Source: an uncultured Halocynthiibacter sp.
GTDB lineage: Bacteria; Pseudomonadota; Alphaproteobacteria; Rhodobacterales; Rhodobacteraceae
Assembly (NCBI GenBank): GCA_947503035.1
Contig: CANNCD010000003.1
Coordinates: forward strand, 62,001-126,000
DNA: 64,000 bases
Reading direction: 5' to 3'
Position numbers and translations under genes: made by a program
Shown: positions 16,901 to 25,514 of the stretch, in pieces
Layout: the number at the start of each line of letters is the position of its first letter
Numbering within the stretch: the stretch's first letter is position 1
The notes under the pieces: model-generated
What the model was told of the DNA's origin: nothing
Seen by the model: the letters and a program-made list of their open reading frames with translations, nothing else
Databases searched by the model: none

Positions 16901-17131
16901 GTCCTCGGCTCCATATGGACAGGGCTGGTGTTGCCTACGAAAACTCGCCAGCCGCACCTATGTTTTATAAGGGGCAGCGTGGCTTGGGTGCCGTGGATTG
17001 AAGCATCCTTGGCGCCCAGTTCGCTGGATGCGGCAGAATCGCATTGTGGTATGTCGAATTCTTTACGTATGCGCCCATGCACGGGCATTATGCCCTGCTT
17101 TTGGATGGAAATTTAAAACGATTCTCTTCAT

Positions 17132-17153
17132 ATTTCGCAACAGTGGGCGAAAT
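17132..17153. promoter_or_regulatory. 22-bp inverted repeat upstream of putA
   Basis: ATTTCGC-aacagtgg-GCGAAAT has perfect seven-base arms and ends 50 bases before the putA start. Because this PutA lacks its own DNA-binding domain, a separate regulator should bind here. The rest of the 303-base gap after gabD (16901-17203) holds a GCATCC/GGATGC stem at 17003-17031 that may end the gabD transcript, and nothing else I recognise. Confidence 0.5.
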
Positions 17154-17203
17154 GACCTATGAACTTGTGCTACGATCAAAGGAACAAAGATCGGAGCCAT
17201 CAC

Positions 17204-20200
17204 ATGACCAAGCTAGACCAGTTGCGTACCCAAATCCGTGCCTATCATCTTCGTGATGAGACGCTGATCATCGACGACATGATCGCAAATACCGCCCTTG
17301 ACCATGGCCAGATCAAGCACAGTGCGGTGTCGCTGGTGGATGGCATTCGCAATGATGCAAAACCCGGTCTGATGGATGTTTTCCTTGCCGAATATGGTCT
17401 GTCCACGGACGAGGGTGTCGCGCTTATGTGTCTGGCCGAGGCTCTCTTGCGGGTGCCGGATGCCGAGACGATGGATGCCTTGATCGAAGACAAAATTGCG
17501 CCATCTGAATGGGGCAACCACCTTGGGCAGTCAAGCTCATCTCTTGTGAATGCCTCGACTTGGGCCCTTATGTTGACGGGCAAGGTTCTGAATGACGACA
17601 AACCCGGAATTGCGGGGGTTCTGAAGGGAGCAATCAAACGTCTGGGTGAACCTGTGATCCGCGTCGCCGTGGCCCGCGCCATGAAGGAAATGGGCGCGCA
17701 ATTCGTTCTGGGTCAAACCATCGAAGAGGCGCTTAAACGTGGTCAACAGAACGTTGATGACGGCTATACCTATTCCTATGACATGCTTGGCGAGGCGGCG
17801 CTGACCCAAGGGGATGCCGATGCGTTTTATGAGGCCTATTATGCGGCGATTGGCAAACTGACCCAACAATGCACGGCGCAAAACGTGCGCGAAAATCCGG
17901 GTATCTCGATCAAACTTTCGGCGCTTCACCCGCGCTATGAAGTTGGTCAGAAACATCGCGTGATGGCCGAACTTGTGCCGCGTACGCTTAAACTTGCGCA
18001 GGCGGCCAAGGCGGGGGGCATGGGCCTTAATATCGACGCAGAAGAGGCGGACCGTCTGGACCTGTCCCTCGATGTGATCGAGGCGGTCCTGCGTGATCCG
18101 TCCTTGCACGGCTGGGACGGTTTTGGCGTCGTGGTTCAGGCCTATAGCCGCCGCGCCGCCCCCGTTTTGGACTGGCTCTATGCGCTGTCGGTTGAACTGG
18201 ATCGCAAGATCATGGTTCGCCTTGTCAAAGGAGCCTATTGGGACACAGAAATCAAACGTGCACAGGTCGAGGGCCTTGAGGGGTTCCCGTTGTTCACCCA
18301 AAAAACGTCGACCGATATTTCCTATATCGCCTGTGCGCAGAAGTTGTTGGGCTATACGGATCGGATTTATCCGCAATTCGCGACACACAACGCGCAAACG
18401 GTCGCTGCGGTTTTGTCACTTGCGGATGACACCGATGGGTTTGAATTCCAACGCCTGCACGGTATGGGCGAAGCGCTTCATGGTTTGGTGCGCGAAAAAT
18501 ATGATGCACGTTGCCGGATTTACGCGCCTGTCGGGGCGCACCGTGACCTGTTGGCGTATCTCGTACGGCGCCTGTTGGAAAACGGCGCGAACTCGTCCTT
18601 TGTGAACCAAATCGTCGACGAAACTGTTCCGGCCGCTATCGTCGCCGCAGATCCGTTTGACGCCTATGATGCGGACGCGTTGAACACAGCGGTTGCCGCG
18701 CCCGCCGACCTTTATGGCGATGAGCGGCGGAATTCAATGGGCTGGGATTTGCATGATCAGGACGACTTGGATGACATCCATGGCGCCCGTGATCCCTTTA
18801 AAACGACACCTTGGACTGCTGGGCCGTTGACCGCGCGCGCGGGCGAAGGTGGGGAAATCGTGCAGGTTTTCAACCCCGCCGATCCGCTTGATCTCGTGGG
18901 GTCAGTGACCTTGGCGACGTCCGACACCGTTGCGGCTGCCTTTGACGATGCTGTCATCTGGGGGGCATCGCCACAGGAGCGCAAGGCAGCACTTTGGCGT
19001 GCCGCCGACTTGTTTGAACGGGATTTTGGCGAACTCTTTGCCGCCCTCACCCGCGAGGCAGGTAAAACCACGATGGACACGATCGGCGAGCTGCGCGAAG
19101 CGGTCGATTTCCTGCGCTACTATGGGGCCCGCGCGGTTGAGCTTGATCAACCGTCACGTGGTATTGTCACATGTATCAGCCCGTGGAACTTCCCGCTTGC
19201 GATTTTTGCGGGTCAAATCGGCGCGGCGCTGGCCGCCGGAAACGCAGTGCTGGCCAAGCCCGCCGAGACCACGTCGATCACCGCTTCGATTGCTGTGCGT
19301 TTGATGCATGAGGCGGGCGTTCCCGTCGCTGCGCTTCAGCTTTTGCCGGGGCATGGGTCGGTCATTGGGGCCGCCTTGACGGGAGATGAACGGGTCGCGG
19401 GCGTATGCTTTACTGGCTCGACCGCGACGGCCCAGCGGATCAACCAAAGCATGGCCCAACATGCCGATCCAAGCGCACCATTGATTGCCGAAACCGGTGG
19501 TCTGAACGCGATGATCGTGGATTCCACCGCCCTTCCTGAACAGGCCATCACTGACATCGTCGCCTCGGCGTTCCAATCGGCAGGTCAGCGCTGTTCCGCG
19601 CTTCGTTGTCTTTATGTCCAAGAAGACGTCGCAGAAACCTATCTTGAGATGTTGTTTGGCGCCATGGACGAACAGAAAGTCGGCGATCCATGGGATATGT
19701 CCACAGACATCGGCCCCGTGATTGACGAAAACGCACGCGCGGGCATCCAAGCCTATATCGAAGAGGCACGCCAAGATGGCCGTGTCCTTAAGGAGCTTGC
19801 CGTGCCGCGTGAGGGGAGCTTTGTCGCGCCGACCGTTATTCGCGTGGACGGTATCGATGATATGGACCGCGAAATCTTTGGCCCTGTATTGCATTTCGCG
19901 ACGTTTAAGGCGTCTGAACTGGACCACATCGTGGATCGGATCAACGCCTCTGGCTTTGGTCTGACCTTTGGGATGCATTCGCGGATCGACGACCGAATTC
20001 AGCAGGTCACCGAACGTTTGAACGTCGGGAACATGTACATCAACCGCAACCAAATTGGCGCGATTGTCGGCTCACAGCCCTTTGGCGGCGAAGGTCTTTC
20101 GGGCACTGGTCCCAAGGCGGGTGGCCCGTCTTATGTGGCGCGGTTCACCAAGCCAGAATCCGAAACCGTCGCGGCGCCCACTGGGGCCAAGGTTTCGATT

Positions 20201-20671
20201 TCTGATGTGCAGGCGATGTTGGATCGTGTGCCTGCCCCCGCGCGGGTTGCGCTTGATCGCGCGACGCTTCCGGGTCCGACGGGGGAATCTAATATTCTCA
20301 CGACCTTTGGGCGTGGCGTGGTGCTGTGTCTTGGGCCGACCGCCGAGATGGCCGGATTTCAGGCGGATGTCGCGCGGGCCAATGGCTGTGTCGGGGTGCA
20401 AATTGCGCCGAACGCGCGCGGTGAATTTGCCATCGATGGGGTCTTGGATCTTGACGAGCTGACCGTGCTCACGGGGTTCAAGGCGGTGGTCTATTGGGGC
20501 GATAAGGCGCAACAACGGATTGCCCGTGGCGCCCTTGCGGCCCGCGACGGTGCGTTGATTCCTCTGATTACCGAGAGCAACATCGCCGAGCGGATCACGT
20601 TCGAACGTCACATCTGTATCGACACGACCGCCGCGGGTGGCAACGCGTCCCTTCTGGCCGCCGCCAGCTAG
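17204..20671 (+). CDS. putA: Bifunctional proline dehydrogenase / glutamate-semialdehyde dehydrogenase
   Basis: A 1155-residue enzyme that oxidises proline to glutamate in two steps. The PRODH barrel (about residues 120-480) shows NIDAEEADRLDLSLDV, RLVKGAYWDTEIKRAQ and RRLLENGANSSFVNQ. The aldehyde dehydrogenase half (about 560-1040) shows CISPWNFPLAIFAGQIG, AETGGLNAMIVD and catalytic C797 in AGQRCSALRCL. A further C-terminal region of about 130 residues follows. The ribbon-helix-helix repressor domain of the Escherichia coli protein is absent: the chain starts directly with MTKLDQLRTQIRAYHLRDE. Start at 17204 chosen for CGGAGC upstream. Its stop TAG overlaps the convergent gene's stop as CTAG. 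Confidence 0.95.
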   Translation: MTKLDQLRTQIRAYHLRDETLIIDDMIANTALDHGQIKHSAVSLVDGIRNDAKPGLMDVFLAEYGLSTDEGVALMCLAEALLRVPDAETMDALIEDKIAPSEWGNHLGQSSSSLVNASTWALMLTGKVLNDDKPGIAGVLKGAIKRLGEPVIRVAVARAMKEMGAQFVLGQTIEEALKRGQQNVDDGYTYSYDMLGEAALTQGDADAFYEAYYAAIGKLTQQCTAQNVRENPGISIKLSALHPRYEVGQKHRVMAELVPRTLKLAQAAKAGGMGLNIDAEEADRLDLSLDVIEAVLRDPSLHGWDGFGVVVQAYSRRAAPVLDWLYALSVELDRKIMVRLVKGAYWDTEIKRAQVEGLEGFPLFTQKTSTDISYIACAQKLLGYTDRIYPQFATHNAQTVAAVLSLADDTDGFEFQRLHGMGEALHGLVREKYDARCRIYAPVGAHRDLLAYLVRRLLENGANSSFVNQIVDETVPAAIVAADPFDAYDADALNTAVAAPADLYGDERRNSMGWDLHDQDDLDDIHGARDPFKTTPWTAGPLTARAGEGGEIVQVFNPADPLDLVGSVTLATSDTVAAAFDDAVIWGASPQERKAALWRAADLFERDFGELFAALTREAGKTTMDTIGELREAVDFLRYYGARAVELDQPSRGIVTCISPWNFPLAIFAGQIGAALAAGNAVLAKPAETTSITASIAVRLMHEAGVPVAALQLLPGHGSVIGAALTGDERVAGVCFTGSTATAQRINQSMAQHADPSAPLIAETGGLNAMIVDSTALPEQAITDIVASAFQSAGQRCSALRCLYVQEDVAETYLEMLFGAMDEQKVGDPWDMSTDIGPVIDENARAGIQAYIEEARQDGRVLKELAVPREGSFVAPTVIRVDGIDDMDREIFGPVLHFATFKASELDHIVDRINASGFGLTFGMHSRIDDRIQQVTERLNVGNMYINRNQIGAIVGSQPFGGEGLSGTGPKAGGPSYVARFTKPESETVAAPTGAKVSISDVQAMLDRVPAPARVALDRATLPGPTGESNILTTFGRGVVLCLGPTAEMAGFQADVARANGCVGVQIAPNARGEFAIDGVLDLDELTVLTGFKAVVYWGDKAQQRIARGALAARDGALIPLITESNIAERITFERHICIDTTAAGGNASLLAAAS

Positions 20672-21603
20672 AGCCCAGTGATTTCGGCGGCAACAATCGC
20701 CGCCGAAAGATCCATAACCGCATTGCCGACCGATTTGAAAATGGTGATGTCGTCGGGCGTTTCGCGACGCGCGGCACCGGTGCAAATGTCGTGCAGGTCG
20801 CCGCGAATATCATCGGCGGTGATCACCCCGTCCGCGATGGGCATCGCCAGTTCACCGCATTCAACCGCTGCGAATTTGGTATCGACAAAGATCGATCCTC
20901 GACGCAGGGCCGCATCATCGGTTTCGCGCATATCAGGACGGAATGCGCCAATCAAATCAAGATGTTGACCCGAGTTCAACCAGTCGCCCAGCACAACAGG
21001 TTCGGTGGCAAGTGTCGCACAGCTGATGATATCTGCGCCGCGCACCGCGGTTTCAAGGTCGGTGACCGAGGTCGCGTTGAGCCCACGTTCGCGCAGGGTT
21101 TTCGCCAACCGTTCCGACGATGTCGCGCGCATACTCCAGATCTCGATCTGGGTGATGGAGGGACGCACGGCGATGAACGCTTCGGCCAATTCGGCCGCCA
21201 CGGTGCCCGCCCCCACAATCAACAAACGCGACGGGTCGGGGCGTGCCAAATGTCGCGCACCCAGCGCCGCCGCCGCCGCAGTGCGTCGCGCGGTTAGGAC
21301 CGAACCGTCCAAGATCGCCTTGTGGGCACCCGTCGCGCGATCAAAGACAAGGACGCTTCCGGCGATGGCGGGCAAGCCACGGGTGTTGTTGCCAGGGACA
21401 ACATTGACGATCTTTACACAGCCGATGGTGTCGTCCCACGCGGGCATCAACAACAGGGTCGCATCCGTTTCTCCACGCATCGGCATGGTGTGGTGGTGTC
21501 GGTCCGGCGCGGTGGTTTTGCGCGCAAAGAGGGTCTCCATCTGGTCAATCAATGGCAGCATCGGCAATGCCTCTGCTGTCATTTTCGCGTCGAGTATTTT
21601 CAT
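20668..21603 (-). CDS. Ornithine cyclodeaminase/mu-crystallin family protein, possibly pyrroline-2-carboxylate reductase
   Basis: A 311-residue NAD(P)-binding protein of the OCD/mu-crystallin superfamily. The Rossmann motif is LLIVGAGTVAAELAEAF; the N-terminal half has the KIVNVVPGNNTRGLPAI segment common to the family. It is clearly shorter than the ornithine cyclodeaminase at 23141 and closer in build to delta1-pyrroline-2-carboxylate (ketimine) reductases, which make proline from its ketimine. Placement against putA fits that, but the assignment is inference. GAGGGGAC precedes the ATG at 21603. It lies downstream of, and in the same direction as, the Lrp gene. Confidence 0.72.
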   Translation of the reverse strand: MKILDAKMTAEALPMLPLIDQMETLFARKTTAPDRHHHTMPMRGETDATLLLMPAWDDTIGCVKIVNVVPGNNTRGLPAIAGSVLVFDRATGAHKAILDGSVLTARRTAAAAALGARHLARPDPSRLLIVGAGTVAAELAEAFIAVRPSITQIEIWSMRATSSERLAKTLRERGLNATSVTDLETAVRGADIISCATLATEPVVLGDWLNSGQHLDLIGAFRPDMRETDDAALRRGSIFVDTKFAAVECGELAMPIADGVITADDIRGDLHDICTGAARRETPDDITIFKSVGNAVMDLSAAIVAAEITGL

Positions 21604-21667
21604 GATGTCCCCTCTTCGGCCAACGGAGGTCAGCTTAGGAAAGCATAGCAGAAAACCCTTCGCCGCT

Positions 21668-22096
21668 CTAGATGACTTTGCGCAACAAGGGACAGGTTTC
21701 CGACCCCGACACCCCAGGCAATTCGCGAATGCGATTGAGGACATAATCGAAATTCGCCAGTGACGTCGTCTCAAGTTGAATGACCAAATCCCACACGCCG
21801 CAGGTCCGGTGAAGATTGGTGACCTCGGGCATCCGCATCAACGCCTTTTGGACGCTTCCGGCGGCGTTGCCACGGATCTCGATCATCATCACCGCGTGGA
21901 CCATCTCTTGGGTTTCGACGTCCCCCAGATCAATGGTGAACCGTTTGATCGCCTTGGTTTCGATCAGGCGTTCCAGACGCGTTTTCACGGTGCCCCGCGC
22001 CACGCCCAAGACATTCGCCAAAGTGGTCACAGAGATGCGACCGTCGATTTGCAGGCGCGCGATCATTTTGCGGTCAATTTCGTCCAATTCTACCAT
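21668..22096 (-). CDS. Lrp/AsnC-family transcriptional regulator
   Basis: A 142-residue leucine-responsive-type regulator: an N-terminal helix-turn-helix (LDEIDRKMIARLQIDGRISVT...LANVLGVARGTVKTRLERL) followed by an AsnC ligand-binding domain (RMPEVTNLHRTCGVWDLVIQLE). I start at MVELDEIDRK (22096), the usual Lrp beginning, rather than 13 codons upstream. It is divergent from arginase and ornithine cyclodeaminase and upstream of the OCD paralogue, so it probably senses arginine, ornithine or a related amino acid and controls both directions. Three phased TTGATC elements lie in the shared promoter region. Confidence 0.9.
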   Translation of the reverse strand: MVELDEIDRKMIARLQIDGRISVTTLANVLGVARGTVKTRLERLIETKAIKRFTIDLGDVETQEMVHAVMMIEIRGNAAGSVQKALMRMPEVTNLHRTCGVWDLVIQLETTSLANFDYVLNRIRELPGVSGSETCPLLRKVI

Positions 22097-22097
22097 T

Positions 22098-22146
22098 TTG
22101 ATCGCAGTCCTTATATTTTTGATCAATAGGCGCACGATTTGATCAA
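22098..22146. promoter_or_regulatory. Three phased TTGATC elements, likely Lrp operator
   Basis: TTGATC occurs at 22098-22103, and complete TTGATCAA palindromes at 22119-22126 and 22139-22146. The GATC centres are 21 and 20 bases apart, two helical turns, placing all three on one face of the DNA between the Lrp gene and arginase. This is the layout expected for an Lrp octamer wrapping DNA. Confidence 0.6.
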
Positions 22147-22207
22147 TTTTGTATCTATTTGTCTAGCGAATTCGCCAGCACACTGGATGAAAGACAATGG
22201 AGTGCAC

Positions 22208-23128
22208 ATGAAAAAGCAGTGTTCAATACTTGGGATTTCGATTGAATCAGGCGCAGGTCGTGGTGGCTGTGTTATGGGGCCAGATGCGCTTCGCACGGCG
22301 GGCCTTCCGGATATTATTCGTGATTTGGGTTATGGAGTGACGGATTTTGGCAACCTGACCCGCCCGGTTGATCCGGCCCATGTGGATGGGCCGGCGCACC
22401 TGAAAAACCTGTCCGAAACCGTGGCATGGATTTCCAAAATCCACGATGCCGCCTATGCACGTGCGGCGGGCGACGATTTCCCGATTTTCCTTGGTGGGGA
22501 TCACACCATGGCCGCCGGTACCCTGACCGGTGTCGCAAGGGCCGCCGCCGACGCCAAGCAGCCCCTGTTTGTGTTGTGGCTGGATGCGCACCCCGACCTT
22601 CATATTCTTGAAACGACTGAATCCGGTAACCTTCACGGCACGCCGATGGCCTATGCCCTTGGGCAAGACGGGTTCGACGGGGTCTACCCGCCCGTTGCGA
22701 CGCCGATTGACCCAAAGAACGTTACGATGATGGGGCTTCGGTCGGTTGATCCGGCGGAAACCGTTGTGATCAAGGATCTGGGCATCGATGCATGGGACAT
22801 GCGCCGCATTGACGAGGACGGCGTGCGCGCCCCCCTTACCGCGTTTCTTGAGCGCGTGAAGGCCGCCAACGGTCGCCTGCACGTGAGCTTTGACGTTGAT
22901 TTCCTTGAGCCCGAAATCGCACCCGCCGTTGGCACCACTGTCCCTGGTGGTGCGACCTTCCGCGAGGCGCATTTGATCATGGAGATGCTCGCCGATAGCG
23001 GGTTGGTCACCTCGCTTGATCTCGCCGAACTCAACCCGTTTCTCGATACACGCGGCAAAACCGCCAACCTGATGTGTGATTTCACCGCCTCCCTTTTGGG
23101 GAAACGTGTGCTTGATCGCGTAACCTAA
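22208..23128 (+). CDS. rocF: Arginase
   Basis: A 306-residue manganese enzyme that splits arginine to ornithine and urea. Metal-binding signatures are present: GGDHTMAAGT, WLDAHPDLH, and SFDVDFLEPEIAPAVGTTVP. The N-terminus CSILGISIESGAGRGGCVMGP matches the family, so I start at the ATG at 22208 with TGGAG five bases upstream. Ornithine cyclodeaminase follows after 12 bases, so the operon takes arginine to proline, which PutA can then oxidise. The gene is divergent from the Lrp regulator. Confidence 0.93.
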   Translation: MKKQCSILGISIESGAGRGGCVMGPDALRTAGLPDIIRDLGYGVTDFGNLTRPVDPAHVDGPAHLKNLSETVAWISKIHDAAYARAAGDDFPIFLGGDHTMAAGTLTGVARAAADAKQPLFVLWLDAHPDLHILETTESGNLHGTPMAYALGQDGFDGVYPPVATPIDPKNVTMMGLRSVDPAETVVIKDLGIDAWDMRRIDEDGVRAPLTAFLERVKAANGRLHVSFDVDFLEPEIAPAVGTTVPGGATFREAHLIMEMLADSGLVTSLDLAELNPFLDTRGKTANLMCDFTASLLGKRVLDRVT

Positions 23129-23140
23129 AGGATACCTCTT

Positions 23141-24196
23141 ATGACCCCTCCCTCAGATCTGGCTATGGTCCCGTTTGTAAGCGTCGAAAACATGATGCGT
23201 TTGGTCAACACGATCGGCCCACGCAAAATGATGGCCGAAATGGTGACCTATCTCGAAGCCGATTTCCGCCGCTGGCCTGACTTTGACAAGACACCGCGCG
23301 TTGCGGCCCATTCCGAAGAAGGCGTGATCGAATTGATGCCAACCTCGGACGGCGAACATTATGGGTTCAAATACGTGAACGGTCACCCCGCCAACATGCA
23401 GCGCGGTTTTCAGACCGTGACGGCCTTTGGTGTGCTGGCGCGCGTTGCGAACGGTTATCCTGTGTTGTTCACCGAGATGACTATTTTGACCGCGCTTCGT
23501 ACTGCGGCGACCTCTGCTTTGGCGGCCAAGAACCTTGCCCCCAAGGGCGCGTCCGTAATGGCGATGATCGGCAACGGCGCGCAGTGTGAATTCCAAGCGC
23601 TTGCCATGGCCGAGGTCTGTGGCATCACCGAATTCCGTCTTTATGATATCGATCCAGCCGCGACCGAAAAGGCCGCCAAGAACCTTTCGGCGCAGGGTTT
23701 GAAGATCGTGAAATGTGCGACCGGTCAGGAGGCCGTCGCCGGTGCCCATATCATCACCACATGTACCGCCGACAAACGCAACGCGACTGTTTTGACCGAC
23801 AACATGGTTGGCGCGGGGGTTCACATCAACGCCATCGGTGGCGACTGCCCCGGCAAGACAGAGCTTCACGCCGATATCCTGCATCGTGCTGATATCTTTG
23901 TGGAATACCCGCCGCAAACATGGATCGAAGGCGAAATTCAGGTTCTCGACAAAGACCACCCGATCACCGAACTTTGGCAGGTCATCGACGGCCAGATCGA
24001 AGGCCGCAAAGACGACCGTCAGATCACCCTGTTCGACTGCGTTGGCTTTGCCCTCGAGGATTTCTCGGCGCTTCGTTACGTCTATGAAAAGCTCGAAGAG
24101 ACCGGTCATTTCGAAAAACTTGACCTACTGGCGGATCCTGATGATCCCCGCGATTTGTTTGGCATGGTGCAACGTTCACACCAAGATACGCACTAA
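23141..24196 (+). CDS. Ornithine cyclodeaminase
   Basis: A 351-residue NAD-dependent enzyme that converts ornithine to proline and ammonia. The length is the one usual for true ornithine cyclodeaminases. Visible features are MQRGFQTVTAFGVLARVANG, LTALRTAATSALAAKNLAPKG, the dinucleotide-binding MAMIGNGAQCEFQALAM, and NAIGGDCPGKTELHADIL, whose GGDCPGKTE carries the catalytic Asp context. AAAGGA precedes the ATG. It is second in the arginase operon and followed by a textbook terminator at 24207. Confidence 0.92.
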   Translation: MTPPSDLAMVPFVSVENMMRLVNTIGPRKMMAEMVTYLEADFRRWPDFDKTPRVAAHSEEGVIELMPTSDGEHYGFKYVNGHPANMQRGFQTVTAFGVLARVANGYPVLFTEMTILTALRTAATSALAAKNLAPKGASVMAMIGNGAQCEFQALAMAEVCGITEFRLYDIDPAATEKAAKNLSAQGLKIVKCATGQEAVAGAHIITTCTADKRNATVLTDNMVGAGVHINAIGGDCPGKTELHADILHRADIFVEYPPQTWIEGEIQVLDKDHPITELWQVIDGQIEGRKDDRQITLFDCVGFALEDFSALRYVYEKLEETGHFEKLDLLADPDDPRDLFGMVQRSHQDTH

Positions 24197-24206
24197 GCCG
24201 AACTTT

Positions 24207-24241
24207 GCCCCCCGATCTGTCCCGTCGGGGGGCTTTTGTTT
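24207..24241 (+). terminator. Rho-independent terminator of the arginase operon
   Basis: GCCCCCCGA pairs perfectly with TCGGGGGGC around a nine-base loop and is followed by TTTTGTTT, 10 bases after the ornithine cyclodeaminase stop. This is the clearest intrinsic terminator in the window. It ends just before the convergent RidA gene. Confidence 0.93.
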
Positions 24242-24246
24242 CTGCG

Positions 24247-24642
24247 CTAGGCCATCGCGGTGGCTTCGATTTCAAACATCAGCCCCGGGATGGCTAGCTC
24301 ATTCACCCCCAAAAGGGTCATGGGCGGCGCGACTTGATGTGGCCCAAACCGCATCCCCATAAGGTCAAAGTTCTTCAAGGCTTCGCCGACATTCGTGGCA
24401 TAGACGCCCAATTTCACAACATTGCTCAGGTCCATGCCGGCCTCTTTCAGCACCGCCTCAAGGTTATCAAGCGCCAGCGCGATTTGTGCGCGCATGTCAT
24501 CGGGGTGCTGTGGCGCGCCGTGTTCGTTCACCGCCGTTTGTCCCGCACAGATCACCTGTCGCGTTGCCCCGTCGATGATTTCCGCTTGGTTATAGCCAAG
24601 CTTGATCGACCAATCCCACGGGTTTGCTGCTGTTCTTTCCAT
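24247..24642 (-). CDS. RidA-family protein (YjgF/YER057c/UK114)
   Basis: A 131-residue small cytoplasmic protein of the RidA superfamily, which includes enamine/imine deaminases. The segment AALDN-like LALDNLEAVLKEAGMDLSNVV, VYATNVGEALKNF and IEATAMA at the end fit the fold. The conserved arginine that RidA proper uses near position 105 is not clearly present in the usual IRVxV context, so it may belong to a Rid subgroup with another activity. AAGGAG lies upstream of the ATG at 24642. It is divergent from a WYL regulator that may control it. Confidence 0.8.
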   Translation of the reverse strand: MERTAANPWDWSIKLGYNQAEIIDGATRQVICAGQTAVNEHGAPQHPDDMRAQIALALDNLEAVLKEAGMDLSNVVKLGVYATNVGEALKNFDLMGMRFGPHQVAPPMTLLGVNELAIPGLMFEIEATAMA

Positions 24643-24728
24643 GTCTTTTCTCCTTGTTTTTTGTGTCTGGAATCGGTGTAAAACGAAATAGTGCCAAAAT
24701 ATGTCACCATTTGTGATAGAGTGATGAA

Positions 24729-25457
24729 ATGAACATTCGTATGAGACAAGACGCCATTGTGCGCACCCTGCGTCGCAACGGCACATCCACCGTTGAGGCC
24801 ATTTCAGACGCGGTCGGCGTGTCGCGCCGCACTGTGCTGCGTGACATTTCTGCCCTGCGCGACGAGGGTTATGTGATCTATTCCGATGTGGGGCGCGGTG
24901 GCGGGCTTCAGCTTGATCCGCAATCGATGCAAACCACCGCGAAGCTGTCCGTGTCCGAGGTCTTCGCGATGCTGATCACGATTGCCGCGGCACGGGCGGC
25001 GGGGACCCTGCCGTTTTCGCAACTGGCGGACACGGGTCTGGCCAAGATCGAAAAGGCATTGCCGGCGGATAAGATCAAAGACCTGCGCGCGTTTCTGGAT
25101 TGTCTGCATGTGGGCAAGCTGTCGCCGCTTCAGGATCTGTCGGATATGGGCCAAATGGACCCTGCGTTACTGCCTGCCTTTGAGGGCGCGTTTTTGGCCC
25201 GCCGATGTTTGCGGTTTCAATACACCGACGCCAAGGGCCGCGTGACCGAACGCAGCATTGAGCCACAGGCGATGCTGATCCTGCCGCCGCTGTGGTATCT
25301 TGTGGGGTGGGACCCAGCGCGTGATGATTTTCGCCATTTCCGGATGGATCGGATACGTGCACCAGAGGTGATTGAGGACACATCATTTCGCCGTCGTCAC
25401 GTGCCGTTCGAAGACGACGTCTGTCCCTATAGCGAAATCATAAACTCTGCCGCCTAG
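24729..25457 (+). CDS. HTH/WYL-domain transcriptional regulator (YafY type)
   Basis: A 242-residue regulator with an N-terminal winged helix-turn-helix (RQDAIVRTLRRNGTSTVEAI...VSRRTVLRDISALRDEG, DeoR/HTH_11 type) and a C-terminal WYL domain (LRFQYTDAKGRVTERSIEP, then LPPLWYLVGWDPARDDFRHFRMDRI). WYL domains sense nucleic acids or small ligands in several systems. The 86-base gap to the divergent RidA gene holds an imperfect TCAC/GTGA repeat near 24700. RidA is its likely target, but this is by position only. Confidence 0.87.
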   Translation: MNIRMRQDAIVRTLRRNGTSTVEAISDAVGVSRRTVLRDISALRDEGYVIYSDVGRGGGLQLDPQSMQTTAKLSVSEVFAMLITIAAARAAGTLPFSQLADTGLAKIEKALPADKIKDLRAFLDCLHVGKLSPLQDLSDMGQMDPALLPAFEGAFLARRCLRFQYTDAKGRVTERSIEPQAMLILPPLWYLVGWDPARDDFRHFRMDRIRAPEVIEDTSFRRRHVPFEDDVCPYSEIINSAA

Positions 25458-25514
25458 TGTGGCGACAGAGTTCACGGTGACGTCGCAGCCCCAAAGAGGG
25501 CCACGACAAGGGGA

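Noticed and set aside
16928-17116. Small plus-strand frame between gabD and putA
   Set aside because: No ribosome binding site, atypical composition, and overlapping frames on the other strand are equally open.
24643-24728. Operator between RidA and the WYL regulator (TCAC/GTGA near 24700)
   Set aside because: Arms of only four bases; too weak to list as a site.
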